From assembly GCF_026212465.1 (NCBI RefSeq), contig NC_080049.1, positions 3,993,362 through 4,057,361 on the forward strand: 64,000 bases of DNA, given 5' to 3'. This document shows positions 52,601-64,000 of the stretch, piece by piece. Both the position numbers and the translations under genes were made by a program. The notes beneath the pieces are model-generated. The model was given only the letters and a program-made list of their open reading frames with translations, did not search any database and was not told where the DNA came from. The stretch's first letter is position 1. Each line of letters starts with the position of its first letter. The stretch is from Amaranthus tricolor (Eukaryota; Streptophyta; Magnoliopsida; Caryophyllales; Amaranthaceae).

Positions 52601-55600
52601 GGTTTGTTTTACACGAAACTTGGCACACAACACTATTTGGTATATATTAATGTGTTGAAGTGGTTAAAATTGAAAATAATAGTCATATGCTAGAAATTGG
52701 GTGTTAAGTCGCGATTTTATGCGTTTTTTCTACTTTTGCGCATAAAGTAGCTCAACCTTGGTTTGTTTCGCACGAAACTTGGCACAACACTATTTGGTAT
52801 ATTATTATGTTGCAGTGGTTAGAATTGAAAATCATAGTCATTTGCTAGAAATGACGTGTGAAGTTGCGATTTTAAGGGTTTTTAAGCGTTTTTGCCACTT
52901 TTGCACATAAAGTAGCTCAAATTTTGTTTGTTTAGGACGAAACATGGCACACAAAACTATTTGGTATATATTATTGAGTTGAAGTGTTTTATAATTCAAA
53001 ATCATAGTCATATGCTATAAATTACGTGTTAAGTTTCGATATTAAGGGTTTTAAGCGTTTTTGACACTTTTACGCATAAAGTAGCTCAAACTTGGTTTGT
53101 TTTGCACGAAACTTGGCACACAACACAATTTGGTATATATTATTGTGTTGAAGTGGTTAGAATTTAAAATCATAGTTATATGCTAGAAATTACGTGTTAA
53201 GTTGCGATTTTAAGGGTTTTTAAGCGTTTTTGCCACTTTTGCACATAAAGTAGCTCAATTTTTGTTTTGTTTAGGACGAAACATGGCACACAAAACTATT
53301 TGGTATATATTATTGAGTTGAAGTGTTTTTAATTGAAAATCATAGTCATATGCTATAAATTACGTGTTAAGTTTTGATATTAAGGGTTTTAAGCGTTTTT
53401 GACACTTTTACGCATAAAGTAGCTAAAACTTGGTTTGTTTTGCACAAAACTTGGTATACAACACTATTTGGTATATATTAATGTGTTGAAGTGGTTAGAA
53501 TTGAAAATCATAGTCATATGCTAGAAATTACGTGTTAAGTTGCGATGTTCTGCGTTTTTAAGCGTTTTTACCACATTTGCACATAAAGTAACTCAAACTT
53601 GGTTTGTTTTGCACGAAACTTGGTACACAACACTATTTTGTATATATATTATTTTTTTAAAGTAGTTCGAATTGAAAATCATAGTAATATGCTAGAAATT
53701 GCGTGTTAAGTTGCGATTTTATGTGTTTTTATGCGTTTTTGCCACTTTTGCGCATAAAGTAGCTCAAACTTGGTTTGTTTTACACGAAACTTGGCACACA
53801 ACACTATTTGGTATATATTAATGTGTTGAAGTGGTTAAAATTGAAAATAATAGTCATATGCTAGAAATTGGGTGTTAAGTCGCGATTTTATGCGTTTTTT
53901 CTACTTTTGCGCATAAAGTAGCTCAACCTTGGTTTGTTTCGCACGAAACTTGGCACAACACTATTTGGTATATTATTATGTTGCAGTGGTTAGAATTGAA
54001 AATCATAGTCATTGCTAGAAATGACGTGTGAAGTTGCGATTTTAAGGGTTTTTAAGCGTTTTTGCCACTTTTGCACATAAAGTAGCTCAAATTTTGTTTG
54101 TTTAGGACGAAACATGGCACACAAAACTATTTGGTATATATTATTGAGTTGAAGTGTTTTATAATTCAAAATCATAGTCATATGCTATAAATTACGTGTT
54201 AAGTTTCGATATTAAGGGTTTTAAGCGTTTTTGACACTTTTACGCATAAAGTAGCTCAAACTTGGTTTGTTTTGCACGAAACTTGGCACACAACACAATT
54301 TGGTATATATTATTGTGTTGAAGTGGTTAGAATCTAAAATCATAGTTATATGCTAGAAATTACGTGTTAAGTTGCGATTTTAAGGGTTTTTAAGCGTTTT
54401 TGCCACTTTTGCACATAAAGTAGCTCAATTTTTGTTTTGTTTAGGACGAAACATGGTACACAAAACTATTTGGTATATATTATTGAGTTGAAGTGTTTTT
54501 AATTGAAAATCATAGTCATATGCTATAAATTACGTGTTAAGTTTCGATATTAAGGGTTTTAAGCGTTTTTGACAGTTTTACGCATAAAGTAGCTAAAACT
54601 TGGTTTGTTTTGCACAAAACTTGGTATACAACACTATTTGGTATATATAATGTGTTGAAGTGGTTAGAATTGAAAATCATAGTCATATGCTAGAAATTAC
54701 GTGTTAAGTTGCGATGTTCTGCGTTTTTAAGCGTTTTTACCACATTTGCACATAAAGTAACTCAAACTTGGTTTGTTTTGCACGAAACTTGGTACACAAC
54801 ACTATTTTGTATATATATTATTTTTTTAAAGTAGTTCGAATTGAAAATCATAGTAATATGCTAGAAATTGCGTGTTAAGTTGCGATTTTATGTGTTTTTA
54901 TGCGTTTTTGCCACTTTTGCGCATAAAGTAGCTCAAACTTGGTTTGTTTTACACGAAACTTGGCACACAACACTATTTGGTATATATTAATGTGTTGAAG
55001 TGGTTAAAATTGAAAATAATAGTCATATGCTAGAAATTGCGTGTTAAGTCGCGATTTTATGCGTTTTTTCTACTTTTGCGCATAAAGTAGCTCAACCTTG
55101 GTTTGTTTCGCACGAAACTTGGCACAACACTATTTGGTATATTATTATGTTGCAGTGGTTAGAATTGAAAATCATAGTCATTTGCTAGAAATGACGTGTG
55201 AAGTTGCGATTTTAAGGGTTTTTAAGCGTTTTTGCCACTTTTGCACATAAAGTAGCTCAAATTTTGTTTGTTTAGGACGAAACATGGCACACAAAACTAT
55301 TTGGTATATATTATTGAGTTGAAGTGTTTATAATTCAAAATCATAGTCATATGCTATAAATTACGTGTTAAGTTTCGATGTTAAGGGTTTTAAGCGTTTT
55401 TGACACTTTTACGCATAAAGTAGCTCAAACTTGGTTTGTTTTGCACGAAACTTGGCACACAACACTATTTGGTATATATTATTGTGTTGAAGTGGTTAGA
55501 ATTTAAAATCATAGTTATATGCTAGAAATTACGTGTTAAGTTGCGATTTTAAGGGTTTTTAAGCGTTTTTGCCACTTTTGCACATAAAGTAGCTCAAATT

Positions 55601-58600
55601 TTGTTTGTTTAGGACGAAACTTGGCACACAAAACTATTTGGTATATATTATTGTGTTGAAGTGTTTATAATTGAAAATCATTATCATATGCTACAAATTA
55701 CGTGTTAAGTTGCGATTTTACGGGTTTTTAAGCGTTTTTGCGACTTTTGCGCATAAAGAAGCTAAAACTTGGTTTGTTTTGCACAAAACTTGGAATACAA
55801 CACTATTTGGTATATATTAATGTGTTGAAGTGGTTAGAATTGAAAATCATAGTCATATGCTAGAAATTACGTGTTAAGTTGCGATGTTCTGCGTTTTTAA
55901 GCGTTTTTACCACTTTTGCACATAAAGTAACTCAAACTTGGTTTGTTTTGCACGAAACTTGGTACACAACACTATTTTGTATATATATTATTTTTTTAAA
56001 GTAGTTCGAATTGAAAATCATAGTAATATGCTAGAAATTGCGTGTTAAGTTGCGATTTTATGTGTTTTTTATGCGTTTTTGCCCCTTTTGCGCATAAAGT
56101 AGCTCAAACTTGGTTTGTTTTGCACGAAACTTGGCACACAACACTATTTGGTATATTTTATTGTGTTGAAGTTGTTAGAATTGAAAATCATAGTCATATG
56201 GTAGAAATTACGTGTTAAGTTTCTATTTTAAGGGTTTTTAAGCATTTTATTCACTTTTGCACATAAAGTAGCTCAAACTTGGTTTGTTTCGCACGAAACT
56301 TGGCACACAACACTATTTGGTATATATTATTGTATTGAAGTGGTTATAATTCAAAATCATAGTCATAAGCTAGAAATTACGTGTTAAGTTGCGATTTTAA
56401 AATTTTTAAGCGTTTTTGCCACTTTTGCGCAAAAAGTAGCTCAAACTTGGTTTGTTTTACACGAAACTTGGCACACAACACTATTTGGTATATATTAATG
56501 TGTTGAAGTGGTTAAAATTGAAAATCATAGTCATATGCTAGAAATTGCGTGTTAAGTCGCGATTTTATGCGTTTTTTTTACTTTTGCGCATAAAGTAGCT
56601 CAACCTTGGTTTGTTTCGCACGAAACTTGGCATAACACTATTTGGTATATATTATTATGTTGAAGTGGTTATAATTGAAAAATCATAGTCATATGATAGA
56701 AATTACGTGTTAGGTTGCGATTTTAAGGGTTTTTAAGCGTTTTGGCCACTTTTGCGCATAAGGTAGCTCAAACTTGGTTTGTTTTACACGAAACTTGGCA
56801 CACAACACTATTTGGTATATATTATTGTGTTGAAGTGGTTAGAATTGAAAATCATAGTCATATACTAGAAATTGCGTGTTAAGTTGCGATTTTATACGTT
56901 TTTGCCACTTTTGTGCATAAAGTAGCTCAAACTTGGTTTGTTTTGCACGAAATTTTGCACACAATACTATTTGCTATATGTTATTCTGTTGAAGTTGTTA
57001 AAATTGAAAATCATAGTCACAAGCTACAAATTACGTGTTAAGTTGCGATTTTAAGGGTTTTTAAGCGTTTTTATCACTTTTGCACATAAAGTAGCTCAAA
57101 CTTGGTTTGTTAAGCACGAAACTTGGCAAACAACACTATTTGGTATATATTATTGTGTTGGAGTGGTTAGAATTGAAAATCATAGTCATATGCTAGAAAT
57201 TACGTGTTAAGTTACGACGATATTCATTTTTAAGCGTTTTTGCGACTTTTGCGCATAAAAAAGCTAAAACTTGGTTTGTTTTGCACAAAACTTGGAATAC
57301 AACACTATTTGGTATATATTAATGTGTTGAAGTGGTTAGAATTGAAAATCATAGTCATATGCTAGAAATTACGTGTTAAGTTGCGATGTTCTGCGTTTTT
57401 AAGCGTTTTTACCACTTTTGCACATAAAGTAACTCAAACTTAGTTTGTTTTGCACGAAACTTGGTACACAACACTATTTTGTTTATATATTATTGTTTTA
57501 AAGTAGTTCGAATTGAAAATCATAGTAATATGCTAGAAATTGCGTGTTAAGTTGCGATTTTATGTGTTTTTATGCGTTTTTGCCCCTTTTGCGCATAAAG
57601 TAGCTCAAACTTGGTTTGTTTTGCACGAAACTTGGCACACAACACTATTTGGTATATTTTATTGTGTTGAAGTTGTTAGAATTGAAAATCATAGTCATAT
57701 GGTAGAAATTACGTGTTGAGTTTCTATTTTAAGGGTTTTTAAGCATTTTATTCACTTTTGCACATAAAGTAGCTCAAACTTAGTTTGTTTCGCACGAAAC
57801 TTGGCACACAACACTATTTGGTATATATTATTATATTGAAGTGGTTATTATTCAAAATCATAGTCATAAGCTAGAAATTACGTGTTAAGTTGCGATTTTA
57901 AAAATTCTTAAGCGTTTTTGCCACTTTTGCGCATAAAGTAGCTCAAACTTGGTTTGTTTTACACGAAACATGGCACACAACACTATTTGGTATATATTAA
58001 TGTGTTGAAGTGGTTAAAATTGAAAATTATAGTCATATGCTAGAAATTGCGTGTTAAGTCGCGATTTTATGCGTTTTTTCTACTTTTGCGCATAAAGTAG
58101 CTCAACCTTGGTTTGTTTCGCACGAAACTTGGCACAACACTATTTGGTATAGATTATTATGTTGAAGTGGTTAGAATTGAAAATCATAGTCATATGCTAG
58201 AAATTACGTGTTAAGTTGCGATTTTAAGGGTTTTTAAGCGTTTTGGCCACTTTTGCGCATAAACTTGGTTTGTTTTACACGAAACTTGGCACAAAACACT
58301 ATTTGGTATATATTATTGTGTTGAAGTGGTTAGAATTGAAAATCATAGTCATATACTAGAAATTGCGTGTTAAGTTGTGATTTTATACGTTTTTGCCACT
58401 TTTGTGCATAAAGTAGCTCAAACTTGGTTTGTTTTGCACGAAACTTGGCTCACAACACTATTTGCTATATGTTATTGTGTTGAAGTTGTTAAAATTGAAA
58501 ATCATAGTCACATGCTACAAATTACGTGTTAAGTTGCGATTTTAAGGGTTTTTAAGCGTTTTTATCACTTTTGCGCATAAAGTAGCTCAAACTTGGTTTG

Positions 58601-59153
58601 TTTTGCACGAAACTTGGCAAACAACACTATTTGGTATATATTATTGTGTTGGAGTGGTTATAATTGAAAATCATAGTCATATGCTAGAAATTACGTGTTA
58701 AGTTGCGATGATATTCATTTTTAAGCGTTTTTGCCACTTTTGCACATAAAGTAACTCTAACTTGGTTTGTTTTGCACGAAATTTGGCACACAACACTATT
58801 TGGTATATATTATTGTGTTGAAGTCGTTAGAATTGAAAATTATAGTCATATGCTAGAAACTACGTGTTAAGTTGCGATTTAAGGGTTTTTAAGTGTATTT
58901 GAAACTTTGCGCATAAAGTAGCTCAAACTTGGTTTGTTTTACACGACACTTGGCACACAACACTATTTGCTATATATTATTGTGTTGAAGTGGTTAGAAT
59001 TGAAAATCATAGTCATATGCTAGAAATTGCGTGTTAAGTTGCGATTTTATGTGTGTTTGCCACTTTTGCGCATAAAGTAGCTCGAACTTGGTTTGTTTTG
59101 CTCGAAACTTGGCACACAACACTATTTGGTATATGTTATTGTGTTGAAGTGGT
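43300..59153 (+). repeat. 9,142-bp tandem duplication (about 55 monomers), second copy truncated by the gap
   Basis: Copy 1 is about 43300-52441 and copy 2 is 52442-59153. Markers repeat at an offset of 9,142-9,143: HOR unit starts 44112 and 45282 versus 53254 and 54424; tgcccctttt 46939 versus 56081 and 48439 versus 57582; gtgtatttgaaac 49751 versus 58893. Only scattered substitutions and single-base indels separate the copies. Copy 2 begins where copy 1 ends. It stops at the N gap, so about 2.4 kb corresponding to 50012-52441 is not represented. Confidence 0.9.
46600..49600 (+). repeat. 1,500-bp tandem duplication (nine monomers)
   Basis: gcgacttttgcgcataaa followed by aagctaaaac occurs at about 46602 and 48102. 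tgcccctttt and catatggtagaaatt recur at the same offset of 1,500-1,501. The pair is itself carried into the 9.14-kb duplicate (55762 and 57264). Confidence 0.85.
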
Positions 59154-59253
59154 NNNNNNNNNNNNNNNNNNNNNNNNNNNNNNNNNNNNNNNNNNNNNNN
59201 NNNNNNNNNNNNNNNNNNNNNNNNNNNNNNNNNNNNNNNNNNNNNNNNNNNNN
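59154..59253. other. Assembly gap (100 N)
   Basis: Exactly 100 N, the usual placeholder for a gap of unknown size. It starts inside a satellite monomer and is followed by unrelated sequence, so true length and even linkage across it are unknown. Confidence 0.99.
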
Positions 59254-59632
59254 AATACAAAAAATTTTTAGAGAAAATACATTTTTAAAACAAATATTCT
59301 CCTTTTTTTGGATACAAATTATATATCGCAAAAAATTCAACCTATTTATTGGGCGGAAGACAGAAAGAACCCATTTCATTTTTTTTATTTCATTATTTAT
59401 TTTGACTTCAAAATTGAATTATATTTGTTCAATATACTATTGTCAATATGAATATTAAAAAAAATTATTTACAATTTTAAATACAACGTAGAAAGAAAAA
59501 AATGCAAATGAAATTCGAAATACAACTTTCTTTTTAATTTATTTTTAGAAGGAGAAATATATATAAATAGAAAATAGAATAATATATTTTACTAAATATA
59601 TATATATTTTTAAGATAATAATTATATATTAT
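59254..59632. other. AT-rich non-satellite segment next to the gap, origin unknown
   Basis: About 380 bp unlike the satellite, with many A and T runs, a small island gggcggaagacagaaagaac and a TA-rich right edge. Satellite resumes near 59633 at ttttgcacgaaacttgg, part-way through a monomer. No coding potential. The style (homopolymer-rich AT with short mixed blocks) is reminiscent of plastid intergenic DNA, which often inserts into plant nuclear genomes, but I cannot confirm this. It may be the edge of an insertion mostly hidden in the gap. Confidence 0.6.
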
Positions 59633-62600
59633 TGTTTTGCACGAAACTTGGTACACAACACGAGTTTGTATATATTATTGTTTTAAAGTAGTTAGAATTG
59701 AAAATCTTAGTAATATGCTAGAAATTGCGTGTTAAGTTGCGATTTGAAGGGTTTTTTAGCATTTTGGCACTTTTACGCATAAAGTAGCTCAAACTTGGTT
59801 TGTTTTGCTTGAAATTTGGCACACAACATTATTTGGTATATATTATTGTGTTGAAGTAGTTAGAATTTAAAATCATAACCATGTGCTACAAAATACGTGT
59901 TCAGTTGCGATTTTACGGGTTTTTAAGTGTTTTTGCCACTTTTGCGCATAAAGTAGCTAAAACTTGGTTTGTTTTGCACAAAACTTGGTATACAACACTA
60001 TTTGGTATATATTATTGTGTTGAAGTGGTTAGAATTGAAAATCATAGTCATATGCTAGAAATTACGTGTTAAGTTGCGATGTTCTGCGTTTTTAAGTGTT
60101 TTTTACCACTTTTGCACAAAAAGTAACTCAAACTTGTTTTGTTTTGCACGAAACTTGGTACACAACACTAGTTTGTATATATTATTGTTTTAAAGTAGTT
60201 AGAATAGAAAATCATAGTATTATGCTAGAAATTGCGTGTTAAGTTCCGATTTTATGTGTTTTTAAGCGTTTTTTCCACTTTTGCGCATAAAGTAGCTCAA
60301 ACTTGGTTTGTTTTACACGAAACTTGGCACACAACAGTATTTGGTATATGTTATTGTTTTGAAGTGGTGAAAATTGGAAATCATAGTGATATGCTAGAAA
60401 TTACGTGTTAAGTTGCGATTGTATGCGTTTTTGCCACTTTTGCGCATAAAGTAGCTCAAACTTGGTTTGTTTCGCACGAAACTTGGCACAACACTATTTG
60501 GTATATATTATTGTGTTGAAGTGGTTAGAATTGAAAATCATAGTCATATGCTAGAAATTACATGTTAAGTTGCGATTTTAAAGGTTTTTAAGCGTTTTGG
60601 CCACTTTTGCGCATAAAGTAGCTCAAACTTGGTTTATTTTGCACGAAACATGGCTCACAACACTATTTGCTATATGTTATTGTGTTGAAGTTGTTAAAAT
60701 TTAAAATCATAGTCACATGCTACAAATTACGTGTTAAGTTTCGACTTTAAGGGTTTTTAAGCGTTTTTATCACTTTTGCGCATAAAGTAGCTCAAACTTG
60801 GTTTGTTTTCCACGAAACTTGGCAAACAACATTATTTGGTATATATTATTGTGTTAAAGTGGTTAAAATTGAAAATCATAGTCATATACTAGAAATTACA
60901 AGTTAAGTTGCGACGTTATTCATTTTTAAGCGTTTTTGCCACTTTTGCACATAAAGTAACTCTAACTTGGTTTGTTTTGCACGAAACTTGGCACACAACA
61001 CTATTTGGTATATATTATTGTGTTGAAGTGGTTAGAATTGAAAATCATAGTCATATGTTAGAAATTACGTGTTAAGTTGCGATTTTAAGGGTTTTTAAGC
61101 GTTTTTTGCCACTTTTGCGCATATAGTAGCTCAAACTTGGTTTGTTTTACACGAAACTTGGCACACAACACTATTTGGTATATATTATTGTGTTGAAGTG
61201 GTTAGAATTGAAAATCATAGTCATATGCTAGAAATTGCGTGTTAAGTTGCGATTTTATGTGTTTTTGCCACTTTTGCGCATAAAGTAGCTAAAACTTGGT
61301 TTGTTTTACACGAAACTTGGCACACAACACTATTTGGTATATTTTATTGTGTTGAAGTGGTTAGAATTTAAAATCATAGTCATATGCTAGAAATTGCGTG
61401 TTAAGTTGCGATTTTATGTGTTTTTGCCACTTTTGGGCATAAAGTATCTCAAACTTGGTTTGTTTTGCACGAAACTTGGCACACAACACTATTTGGTATA
61501 TGTTATTGTGTTGAAGTGGTTAGAATTGGAAATCATTGTGACATGCTAGAAATTACGTTTCAAGTTGCGATTTTAAGGGTTTTTAAGTATTTTTGCCACT
61601 TTTGCCAATAAAGTACCTCGAACTTGGTTTGTTTTGCACGAAATTTGGCACACCACAATATTTGGTATATATTATTGTGTTGAAGTGGTTAGAATTTAAA
61701 ATCATAATCATATACTACAAAATACGTTTTCAGTTGCGATTTTACGGGTTTTTAAGTGTTTTTGCAACTGTTGCGTATAAAGTAGCTAAAACTTGGTTTG
61801 TTTTGCACAAAACTTGGTATACAACACTATTTGGTATATATTATTGTGTTGAAGTGGTTAGAATTGAAAATCATAGTCATATGCTAGAAATTACGTGTTA
61901 AGTTGCGATGTTCTGCGTTTTTAAGTGTTTTTACCACTTTTGCACAAAAAGTAACTCAAACTTGGTTTGTTTTGCACGAAACTTGGTACACAACACTAGT
62001 TTGTATATATTATTGTTTTAAAGTAGTTAGAATTGAAAATCATAGTAATATGCTAGAAATTGCATGTTAAGTTGCGATTTTATGTGTTTTTAAGCGTTTT
62101 TGCCACTTTTGCGCATAAAGTAGCTCAAACTTGGTTTGTTTTGCACAAAACTTGGATACAACACTATTTGGTATATATTATTGTGTTGAAGTGGTTAGAA
62201 TTTAAAATCATAATCATATACTACAAAATACGTTTCAAGTTGCGATTTTAAGGGTTTTTAAGTGTTTTTCCACTTTTGCCCATAAAGTACCTCAAACTTG
62301 GTTTCTTTTGCACGAAATTTGGCACACCGCAATATTTGGTATACATTATTGTGTTGAAGTGGTTAGAATTGAAAATCATAGTCATATGCTAGAAATTACG
62401 TGTTAAGTTGCGATTTTAAGGGTTTTTTTAGCGTTTTGGCACTTTTACGCATAAAGTAGCTCAAACTTGGTTTGTTTTGCTTGAAATTTGGCACACAACA
62501 CTATTTGGTATATATTATTGTGTTGAAGTGGTTAAAATTTAAAATCATAAACATATACTTCAGTTGCGATTTTACGGGTTTTTAAGTGTTTTTGCCACTT

Positions 62601-64000
62601 TTGCGCATAAAGTAGCTAAAACTTGGTTTGTTTTGCACAAAACTTGGTATACAACACTATTTGGTATATATGATTGTGTTGAAGTGGTTAGAATTGAAAA
62701 TCATAGTCATATGCTAGAAATTACGTGTTAAGTTGCGATTTTAAAGGTTTTTAAGCGTTTTGGCCACTTTTGCGCATAAAGTAGCTCAAACTTGGTTTAT
62801 TTTGCACGAAACTTGGCTCACAACACTATTTGCTATATGTTATTGTGTCGAAGTTGTTTAAATTGAAAATCATAGTCACATGCTACAAATTACGTGTTAA
62901 GTTTCGACTTTAAGGGTTTTTAAACGTTTTTATCACTTTTGCGCATAAAGTAGCTCAAACTTGGTTTGTTTTGCACGAAACTTGTTAAACAACAATATTT
63001 GGTATTTATTATTGTGTTGAAGTGGTTAGAATTGAAAATCATAGTCATATGCTAGAAATTACGTGTTAAGTTGCGACGTTATTCATTTTTAAGCGTTTTT
63101 GCCACTTTTGCGCATAAAGTAACTCTAACTTGGTTTGTTTTGCACGAAACTTGGCACACAACACTATTTGATATATATTATTGTGTTGAAGTGGTTAGAA
63201 TTGAAAATCATAGTCATAAGTTAGAAATTACGTGTTAAGTTGTGATTTTAAGGGTTTTTAAGCGTTTTTGCCACTTTTGCGCATAAAGTAGCTCAAACTT
63301 GGTTTGTTTTACACGAAACTTGGCACACAACACTGTTTGGTATATATTATTGTGTTGAAGTGGTTAGAATTGAAAATCATAGTCATATGCTAGAAATTGC
63401 GTGTTAAGTTGAGATTTTATGTGTTTTTGCCACTTTTGCGCATAAAGTAGCTCAAACTTGGTTTGTTTTACACGAAACTTGGCACACAACACTATTTGGT
63501 ATATATTATTGTGTTGAAGTGGTTAGAATTTAAAATCATAGTCATATGCTAGAAATTACGTGTTAAGTTTAGATTTTAAGGGTTTTTAAGCATTTTATTC
63601 ACTTTTGCACAAAAAGTAACTCAAACTTGGTTTGTTTTGCACGAAACTTGGTACACAACACTAGTTTGTATATATTGTTGTTTTAAAGTAGTTAGAAATT
63701 AAAATCACAGTAATATGCTAGAAATTGCATGTTAAGTTGCGATTTTATGTGTTTTTAAGCATTTTTGCCACTTTTGCGCATAAAGTAGCTCAAACTTGGT
63801 TTGTTTTGCACAAAACTTGGCACACAACACTATTTGGTATATGTTATTGTGTTGAAGTTGTTAGAATTGAAAATCATAGTCATATGCTAGAAATTGCGTG
63901 TTAAGTTGCGATTTTATGTGTTTTTGCCACCTTTGCGCATAAAGTAGCTCAAACTTGGTTTTTTTTACACGAAACTTGGCACACAACACTATTTGGTATA
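59633..64000 (+). repeat. Satellite array, right arm (about 26 monomers)
   Basis: Same satellite and orientation, running out of the window. More heterogeneous than the 38-59 kb core and richer in 159-bp monomers, closer in character to the left arm. Two internal duplications are visible: 59860-60260 versus 61690-62090 (offset 1,829, about 11 monomers, marked by gttctgcgtttttaagtg) and 60540-61260 versus 62703-63423 (offset about 2,163, about 13 monomers, marked by ggtttattttgcacgaaac). Confidence 0.95.

Larger units (their letters stand above)
14873..59153 (+). repeat. Main satellite array (roughly 265 monomers)
   Basis: Same satellite and orientation as the left arm. Monomers fall into recurrent subtypes recognised by the word after ggtttgttt: tgcacgaaac (A), aggacgaaacatgg (B), tacacgaaac (C), tgcttgaaatttgg (D), cgcacgaaacttggcacaacac with a 2-bp deletion (E), tgcacaaaacttggtatac (F), and tgcacgaaacttggtacac followed by attttgtatatatatt (G). 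Subtype order is not random. It repeats over long distances and shows the nested tandem duplications listed separately. No mobile element or gene interrupts the array until the gap at 59154. Confidence 0.97.

Noticed and set aside
14873..59153. CRISPR-like or phage-like repeat array
   Set aside because: Units are contiguous satellite monomers with no unique spacers, and a spliced plant-type transposase indicates a eukaryotic nuclear genome.

Overview
The window looks like the core or edge of a plant centromere or another large satellite block. About 56 kb of the 64 kb is a single tandem satellite whose monomer is about 168 bp (long form) or 159 bp (short form). All monomers run in the same orientation. 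The only recognisable gene is a plant-type hAT (Ac-like, BED zinc finger) transposase with two short GT-AG introns, which marks a nuclear plant genome, probably a eudicot. I cannot name the species. Association with the CENH3 centromeric histone is inferred only from monomer size, array length and homogeneity.

Layout: 1-7060 is the left satellite arm, fairly heterogeneous, with a five-monomer (835 bp) duplication and several scarred monomers. 7061-14872 is a 7.8 kb non-satellite island interrupting one monomer. It holds degenerate CCGAA-type repeats at both ends, a 67-bp minisatellite, the hAT transposase pseudogene (8292-10702, minus strand), a gene-leader-like stretch near 12.4-12.75 kb, diverged AT-rich repeats and a pure (TA)n tract of about 630 bp. 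14873-59153 is the main satellite array. It is built from nested in-register tandem duplications of about 24, 40, 16, 11, 7, 22, 9 and 55 monomers. A clear seven-monomer higher-order repeat (HOR, about 1,170 bp) lies at 38092-46620 and returns inside a 9.14-kb duplicate at 52.4-59.15 kb. 59154-59253 is a 100-N assembly gap, followed by about 380 bp of AT-rich non-satellite DNA. 59633-64000 is more satellite.

Nothing here works as a gene system in the usual sense. The transposase has an in-frame stop before its catalytic glutamate and dimerisation domain, and the island lacks a recognisable left terminus, so it is probably a dead hAT that landed in the array. The main interest is evolutionary: a readable history of recent satellite amplification, a transposon whose right boundary may preserve a terminal inverted repeat next to a candidate target-site copy, and an assembly gap that truncates the second copy of the 9.14-kb duplication.

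I looked for a previously undescribed system and found no credible one. The many short open frames in the satellite and in the TA tract are by-products of repetition.
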